Origin: Aquilaria yunnanensis
Taxonomy: Eukaryota > Streptophyta > Magnoliopsida > Malvales > Thymelaeaceae
DNA length: 64,000 bases
Direction of reading: 5' to 3'
Assembly: GCA_039654915.1 (NCBI GenBank)
Contig: CM077597.1
Span: 62,338,001 to 62,402,000, forward strand
A program made the translations under genes and the position numbers. Of this stretch, positions 56,638 to 64,000 are shown piece by piece. The first letter of the stretch is position 1. Each line of letters starts with the position of its first letter. Under the pieces are notes generated by a model. It worked only from the letters and a program-made list of their open reading frames with translations, was not told the origin of the DNA and made no database searches.

Positions 56638-58897
56638 ACTTGTTCTTGATAGTAATTACTTTGAGCTTCCTATAGTCAATGCATAGTCTCAATGATCCAT
56701 CCTTCTTTTCCACAAAGTGAACTAGATCTCCCCATGGTAAAACACTAGGCTTTATGAATCCTTTTTCAAGAAGTTCATCCAGTTGTTTCTCTAGCTTATT
56801 CATCTCTATGATAGGCATTTTGTAAGGAGTAATGGATATTGGACTAGCTCCTGGTTGTAACTTGATCTCAGACTTAATCTCCCTTAGTGGAGGAATACCT
56901 GGCAGGTCTTTAGGAAAGACTTGTGGAAAGTCTCTCACTACAAGTATTTTATCTACTTCTTCTTCATAGTACAATTCATTAAATGCATAAGAATAATCAT
57001 GCTCAGAAATCATAGGTATCTCATCTAGTACCTCTAGGCCCATGCCATGCATTTCATACACTAATTCCTTAAAATTCATTAATGCATGCACTTCACTATC
57101 GGGCAATGTGATTTCTCTTTTAACATAATCAATTCTTATGTTATGCACAGCAAGCCAATTCATACCCAACACTAGTAGATTAGTCATAACCTTAGTCTTC
57201 CCAGTTACAAGCTCACAATCCTTAGCTAGGTCATTAGTGAAAAGACATTGACCACCTGTTGTTTTCACTAAGGATATCATAGGCATGATTTTAGTACGCA
57301 ATTTCATGGCATCAAAAAATTTCCTAGCCACTATAGATACAGATGCACCAGTATCAAATAGAACAATAGTAGGCATACCATTAAGGTAAATGTTACCTCT
57401 TAGTGCTCCTCCATACTGTGATATCTCTGGCCTTTCCACTTCGAACACTCTGCCAGCTCTTTGCACTAGAGTAACTTGTCTCCAATGTCCCTCCCTGGGT
57501 GCTGCCTCTCTGGGTCCTGCTCCAATAGGTCTCACTAGACCTTGGTGTTCTAACCTTCTTCCTTGCACATGTGGGTAATTTTTTATCCAATGATCCATTG
57601 CACCACACATTAGGCAAGCTTGAGTACCAGAATAACAAGGTCTCTTTCAATGAAACTTCTTCCATTTACGGCAACTTAGGCTAGGGGACTTCCCCTTAAC
57701 CTTGCCCCCACTACCAAGATGAGAACTCTTGGCAACACCCTTGGCATGTTGTGGCTTTTTCTGCTTGCCTCATGTTTGGTTACTTTTCCCTGGTTCACTG
57801 GGAAAGTACCTAGTTTCATGCTCCTCTTGCTCTATCAATAAAGCTTTCTGCACTGCTTCATACTAGGTGATTGCTCCAAAAGGTCTTACAACTTTTCTGA
57901 TGTTTGACCTTAGGCCTCTGATAAATTTTCTGGCCTTTAACTCCTCTAGTGAATGATACTGTGGAGCATATGTTACCAACTGATTGAATTTGTGCTCATA
58001 CACTAGGACATTGATGTTGTCCTGCCTTAGAGTCTCAAATTTAGCTTGCTTATTATCCTTGATGGCATCACTTATGTACTGCTCCTAAAACAGCTGAGTG
58101 AAATCTGGCCAGCTCATCTTAATATCTCTTCCTGGCCTTCTGCCCTTCTGGAAAGCATACATATCTCTGGTGTTTCTCCACTACATCTCTGCACTGCCTA
58201 GCAAGTTGTAAGTAGCCAGTGACACCTACTTGGTAAAGCTGAGTGGCATCCTCTGAACCATCTTTTCTATGAAGATTAACCATTCCCCAGCTCTTTATGG
58301 TCTATCTCTTCCATCAAACTGTGGAGGCCTTAGTCCTTGGAACCTCTCTAATAGTCTGAGCTTAACTAGGCTTTTTAGATCCTCTTCTCTCTGTCTCCTG
58401 GATCTATGAGACTCCTCAGCATGGTGATGCTCTCTATGGCTTCTCCTGCCCTTCCTCTCATGATCTTCCTTAATCTCATTCCTAGTGAAGGAATGGTGAT
58501 AGACCAAGGGATTCGTCCTGGACACCTGACCAATCTTAGATCTTACTCTTTTGCCTCTGGAATTCCTGCTATCCTCATCAACTTCATCATTTCTGTTTCT
58601 TGTTCTTCCATAAGGAACATGTTTAGATGTGTTCCTAGCTTCCTCTCCTAGTTGCTGCTGTGGATCCTTAACTGCTTCTACCTGTGTTACTAGGACTCCT
58701 TGATGTTGTGCTTCAATTAGCGGTACTAAGTTTTCATTGATTAGAGCTAAATTCATCTGAAGCTCTAACCAAACCTGTGGAACTTCAGGGTTTAGTGCCC
58801 CCTGTTGGTCATGATTCCCTATACTCTGTCCATTTCTTTGCTGCCTAGATTTAGTAGGAGGCCTTTGGGGTGGTTCCCCTATCCTTGTGGCAACCAT
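56638..58897 (-). pseudogene. gag-pol: gag, protease and N-terminal RT of copy L
   Basis: Gag ATG at 58897-58895 (MVATR). The N-terminal region is open to 58295 with an acidic/Arg-rich linker ending in the RLLERFQGL and FDGRDRP blocks. The Gag domain that follows (58290-57780) has stops. The zinc knuckle [14 protein letters not shown] has lost its last Cys (Tyr instead). Protease has intact DTGASVSIV (near 57339-57358), and RT begins at about 56900 up to [12 protein letters not shown], where K3 interrupts it. The frame 57610-56564 runs into K3 at its end. Confidence 0.86.
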
Positions 58898-59043
58898 GTT
58901 TACTTCCTCAATTGATGATTTATCATAGAGCACATATAAAGATCATAGGTCTTTGAATGGTACTTAACAATAGCAATTGACCACACTGAGTTCTTGTATG
59001 TAGCTAGCATGCAATGCAACTATATGCCATGTACAGGTGTAAA

Positions 59044-59070
59044 CCATGCTCTGACAATGCTTTAATACCA
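59044..59070 (-). other. Disrupted primer-binding site of copy L
   Basis: The minus strand reads TGGTAT, then 11 extra bases (TAAAGCATTGT), then CAGAGCATGG, compared with the uninterrupted site of copy C at 17366-17381. Confidence 0.6.
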
Positions 59071-59075
59071 ACATC

Positions 59076-62000
59076 TATTACCCACTCCGGGGTAGTCTAG
59101 TTACGGTGCCAAAATTGTGAATTTAAAACTCCCAAGATTGGTATGTTCTGTAGGGCAACAGAACAATACCCTTAGTGTGCCTACCTAAGTGGCCCTCTTT
59201 GGCACTATGTAAATGCATGCATATTGGTCCAACCATTACACACATATTCACATTTTATGCACACCATGGCAACAAGGAAGGAAAACACTAGCACAAGTGT
59301 CAATCTTGGCTATCACACATTAGGCAATTTTATTATGTGTAAGTGACCAGCCACTGCACCTGAAACTTCTTCCAAAAAACTGCATTAATCTAGCCATGCA
59401 ACCCCATGTTTTCTTCACTTCATTATCAAGTAGAGTCTTTTAAGCAAACCAAGGAATTTGGTTTTAAATCAAGAGCCCACCTATGGACCAAGTTATGGAT
59501 TTTTTAAGCTGGTTAGAAAATTCTGACCAAATGAACAGTAACTGAGCCAAATTTGCAATGTCATATTTTTTGCTATAGTGCCCCAAATTCAGAAATTTCA
59601 AATCCTGGTTAAACATCTAGATGTGCTCTAGGTGGGGTCAAAATTTGATACCAAGATTCTTTCCGTTTAGGGAGATATAGAACTTTCAGTACAGAGTCAA
59701 AATTCTTGTCATTTTATGACCATTTTACCCATACAAAATTTCATAAGTGTGCAAACACTTCATTGACAAGGGGTAAGCCCTCCAAGTGTTACCACCTCAC
59801 AAAATGGTAGAATTACAAGTGTGTCATAACGGCTAAAAACTATTATATTGTGTAATTCTCACCATAGCGATTAAAGTGTGGGAGGTAAAAGGCATGATCA
59901 ACACCCCCTTAAAAGTGTTCCAAGTTGGTAACTTGGCCCCCAAGAAAAGCCTTAAGGATTGCTTGTTTTTCAAGCAACCTATGGACTTTTTTGTAAGGTT
60001 TTGGAAATTTGGGTGCTCATTTGCAAAACTCTCAAGAAAGAGACTTGGAGAGTTATGGGAAGGATATGAATGGTATGAAAGTGCTATTGGATGATCAAAT
60101 TGCTCATAGAAGACAAGTTTGGACAAAGGAAACACTAAAGGCATTAAGGACCTAAATGTCCTAGTGTAAACCTTAAGGTGTTCAAGCTTTTGACTTAAGT
60201 CTAAGGGTGGAATTGTGATGTTATCCCACCATGGGGGAGGCAGCCAAGACTTGATAATTAGTCAAAAATGTTGGGCACATGTGTGCCAATGATTTTAAGA
60301 CAAAGAAACCATAATTAGTGAGAAGGAAAATGACATAAAGCAAGGTTAAGCTTGTTAACTGTGTTTTGTGCATTTAAGCTCATTTAAGGCCATTTAAGTG
60401 GCCAAATCACTTATCCCCCTCTCATTTTCATCCTCCTCTTTCCCAAGAACACAGCCACACTTCCTCCATAGCCAGCATACCTCGAAGATTGAAATTGAAG
60501 GCAAAAGAAAGCAAGAAAGAGCAATTGGAAGCTATGTGGTGCTAAGACTTGAGTGCATCTAGGATCAAGCTCCAATTTCAGCATGCCCATAAAGCTAAGG
60601 GTTCTCTTGCTTTCATGGACTATTTCTGCAATTTTCAAACATCCATGGAGCTAGGGCTAAGCTTGGAAGAGAGCGATGAACTTGATGAACCAAGCTTAGT
60701 GAGGGGAGTACACTTATTGAAGGTTTTGTGACCTAGTGTGAAGTGCAGAATGATGGCAGTAAATTCAGGGTTTCTAGAGCCCAAAGTTAGTACTAACTAC
60801 TGTTAAAATCCTCCTAAGACTAACCATTAGCTTGAGGAGGGCTGCCATAGTGATTTATTTATGTTTATTACATGTTTTATGGACTAACCTATGGTATATG
60901 TTGCTGCCACATTTCATGTATTTGTTTGCTGTGAATGGCTGCTGCATTTGGTTGCTATATCTTATATATATGCATTGTGGTTTTTTTGTTTTAGTATCTT
61001 TGGATGCAGGTTTTAATGATGGGTAAATTGCCTATTGAATCCAAGTGCTACCCTTACTAAGTTTCTCAATGAAACTTACTCCCCTCAATTCTGTCATTTC
61101 AGGTCCAGCAGAAAGATCACCTTCAAACTGACCATTGTTGTTTGAGTTTTGATCTGAAATTTTAGGTACATAAAATTCCATATGTCTAGTTATGATCTGG
61201 AAATATTGGTGATTTTAGGAGCATATTTGGTATTTTTAGTGGTGGTACTTATTGTGGTATGCAGCAGCTGTCCAGCATCCTGTTCTGGAGTCCATTGTGT
61301 CTCAGGCACTCCTTTAACTTAGGGTGTGTATTTAGCTGAGTTAAGACCATTATGTAGTGCATGTATGCATGTACATGTATTGTATGTAAAATGAGACAAG
61401 TATGTTAACATTTCTGTAATGTTTGGGCTATGTAAGTGATGTGGTGCAAAGCTGCCTGAGTGTGAATGATGGGCTGCTTACCTGTAAATTCTGTTTTGGC
61501 CACATAAAGTTGTTAAAATCAAGAGTGTGTAATTAATATATGTAATGGACAAATATGGAATAGCTTTGGAGGGTTTTCCCCTTGTGAATGAAGTGTTTGC
61601 ATGGTTTGGAAAAATTGTATGGGCAAAATGGTCCAAAAGTTGCCAGAATTTTGACTCTGGACTTAAAGTTTAATATCTCCCTGTGTAGAATGAATCTTGG
61701 TATGAAATTTTGACCACTCCTAGAGGACGTCTAGAGGGTTAAGTGGGATTTGGAATTTCTGGATTTAGATTCCTGTAGCCAAAGATATGACGTTACAAAA
61801 TTGGCTGAGATACTGTTCATTTGGTCAGAATTTTGTAACCAACTTAAAAAATCCATAACTTGGTCCATAGGTGGGCTATTGATGTAAAAAAAAATTCCTT
61901 GGTTTGCTCTAAGTCTCCAGTTGATAATTGAGGAAAGAAAACAGGGGGTTATGTGGCTAGAATGATACAGTTTGTTAGTGGAAGTTACAGGTGCGGTTGC

Positions 62001-64000
62001 TGGTCACTAGAACTTAACAAGATTGCCTAATGTGTGGAAGCCAAAACTAAGACTTGGGCTAGTGTTTTCCTTCTTTGCTGCCATAGTGTGCATAAATGTA
62101 AATATGTGTGTTATGGTTAGACCAATATGCATATATTTACATAGTGCTCAAGAGGGTCACTTGAGTATATACACTAGGGGTGTTGTTCTGATGACGTACA
62201 GGACACACCAAACCTGGGAGTTTAAATGCACAGTTTTGGCACCATAACTGGACTACCCCGGAGAGGGTAACATCAAGAGAATCTGGCACATGTCTAATAC
62301 ACATAGAAATTATATGCTCTTGCATCTAGCAACTTTACATGGCCAAAATAGAATTTACAAGTAAGCAGCCTATCATTCACACTTAGGCAACTTCGCACCA
62401 CATCACATGCATAGCCAAAACATGACTCAAATGTTCACATACTTGTCCCATTTTACATACACTACATGTACATGCATACATGCACTACATGATGGTCTTA
62501 AACCAGGTAAATACGTACCCTAAGTTATAGGACTGCTTGAGACACAATGGACTCCAAAACCAGGATCCAGGACAGCTGCTGCATAACACAATAAGCATCA
62601 TCACTAAAAATACCAAATGTGCTCCTAAAGCCACCAAACTTTCCAGATCATAACTAGACACACAGAGGTTCAAGTACCTGAAATTGCAGATCAAAAATCA
62701 AACAAAAAATGTCAGTTTGAATGCGATCTTTCTACGGGACCTGAAATGGCAGAATTGAGGGGAGTAAGCTTCATTGTGAAACTTAGTAAGGGAAACACTT
62801 GGTTTTTTAAGGACATGTGACCCTCATTAAATTATGAATTGAAAGAAACTAAAAGGCAAAACCATAATGCATACATACAAGATATGGCAACCGAATGCAA
62901 CAGCCATTCACAACCAACAAACACATGAAATGCGGCAACAACGTAAACCATAAGTTAGTCCATAAAACATGCAATAAACTTAAGTAAATCAATATGGAAG
63001 CCCTCTTCGGGCTAATGCTTGCTCGTAGGAGGATTTTAACACAAGTTAGCACTAACTTTGGGCTCTAGAAACCCTCACTTCATTGCCATCATTATGCACT
63101 TCACACTAGGTCACAAAACCTTCAATAAGTGCACTCCCCTCACTAAGCTTGGTTCATCAAGCTCATGGCTCTCTTCCAAGATTAGCCCTAGCTCCATGGA
63201 TGCTTGAGAATATAGTAAACAATCGATGAGAGCAAGCGAACACTTGCAAAGACTAAATTTGAAGCTTGATCTTTGAAGTATTCAAGCAATAGCTCTAGTT
63301 TGCTTCCAATTGCTTCCTTTGCCTTCAATTTCAATCTTGGAGATATGGTGGCTATGGAGGAGCTATTGAAGAGATGTTGAGGAGGGTGGTGGCTGTTTGG
63401 GTCAAATATGAGAGAAGAAAATTTGAGTTTGGCTTCTTAAATTAGCTTTAGGACACTAAACATCCTTATTAGCCTTAATCAAGCTTTATGTCATTTTCTT
63501 TACCCATAAGCATGATTTCTTTGTCCCAAAGTATTTGGTCCAAATTTTGCCCATTTTTTTGACTATTTATCAGGCCATACCTGCCTCCCCTATGGCGGGA
63601 TAACCCCACAATTCCACCCTTTGACTTAAGTCAAAAACCTGAACACCTTAAGGTTTACACTAATACATTTAGGTCCTTAATGCCTTTAGTATTTCCTTTG
63701 TCCAAACTTGTCTTCCATGAGTAATTTGGTCCTCCAAAAGCACTTTCATACCATTCATATCCTTCCCATAACTCTCCAAGGCTATTTCTTGAGAGTTTTA
63801 CAATTAAGTAGCAAAATTTCCAAAACCTTACGAAATGGTCCATAGGTTACTTGAGAACAAGCAATCCTTAAGGCTTTTCTTGGGGGCTAAGTTACAAACA
63901 TAGAACACTTTTAAGGAGGCATTCATTGTACCTTTTACCCCTCACATTTAAATCACTATGAGGATAATTACACAATATAATGGCTTTTTTACCATTATGC
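59076..64000 (-). repeat. 5' LTR of copy L, split by an inverted LTR and cut by the window end
   Basis: The first part is 59076-59786, starting TATTACCC on the plus strand (original TG decayed). It resumes at about 62278 and runs to 64000. Combined length is about 2.43 kb, so it is nearly complete. The stretch holds no gene. Confidence 0.87.
59787..62272 (+). mobile_element. Solo LTR M (2486 bp) of the C/L family, inverted inside copy L's 5' LTR
   Basis: TGTTACCACCTC to GGGTAACA on the plus strand, flanked by CCAAG (59782-59786) and TCAAG (62273-62277), a 4/5 matching duplication. The host LTR resumes in register afterwards (compare GCCCTCCAAGGGTATC near 50820). No internal region is present. 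Confidence 0.87.

Larger units (their letters stand above)
50121..64000 (-). mobile_element. Chromovirus-like Ty3/gypsy element, copy L (right end off-window)
   Basis: 3' LTR 50121-52566, polypurine tract, chromodomain-like tail, integrase, RNase H, RT, protease, gag, degraded primer site and 5' LTR from 59076. It is interrupted by solo LTR K3 (55220-56637) and by another LTR of its own family (59787-62272). By comparison with the 3' LTR, about 45 bp of 5' LTR lie beyond base 64000. Same family as copy C. Confidence 0.88.

Noticed and set aside
1..64000. tRNA, rRNA or protein-coding host genes
   Set aside because: None recognised by eye. Every stretch can be assigned, at least tentatively, to an LTR element. 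A tRNAscan run would settle tRNAs.

Overview
The window is plant nuclear DNA, most likely from an angiosperm with a large, repeat-rich genome. The evidence is plant-type Ty3/gypsy lineages (Tat, and chromovirus-like elements primed by initiator tRNA-Met), 5-bp target-site duplications (TSDs), and ACGT/G-box promoters. No species can be named from the sequence. I see no host gene, tRNA or rRNA gene. Essentially all 64 kb is nested, truncated LTR retrotransposon.

Layout, left to right:
- Copy A (Tat, +, <1-10093) has an open gag-pol, a hairpin-repeat array, an antisense spliced gene and the 3' LTR.
- A sits in the pol of copy B (chromovirus-like, +, 10094-14915). B's 3' LTR holds a Tat solo LTR (13541-14465) with a perfect TSD.
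- B in turn split the RT of copy C (chromovirus-like, -, 14916-19843).
- Next come two fused Tat fragments, D (19844-20610, +) and E (20611-24645, +).
- A tail-to-tail Tat fragment F (24646-28155, -) carries its PBS and 5' LTR.
- Then a decayed antisense-gene remnant G (28341-29782), and the 3' end of another minus-strand Tat copy, H (29783-32955).
- Copy I (Tat, -, 32956-44113) is complete, with both LTRs.
- A decayed gypsy element J (-, 44114-50118) was hit by two solo LTRs of a third family.
- Copy L (chromovirus-like, -, 50121 to the window end) has a third such solo LTR in its RT. Another LTR of L's own family lies inverted within its 5' LTR.

The most notable system is in the Tat copies. 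Each complete copy carries, between pol and the 3' LTR, a convergent gene on the opposite strand. It has its own TATA box and four exons joined by GT-AG introns. Exon lengths are identical in A and I (841/384/260/642 nt, 708 codons), and the splice positions persist in the much more diverged copy H. Between the two convergent stop codons lies an array of 7-8 short GAGC...GCTC hairpins. In addition, all six sampled Tat LTR ends carry an ATG exactly 32 nt from the LTR end. Where internal sequence is available (I and F), this ATG is in frame with gag through the primer-binding site.
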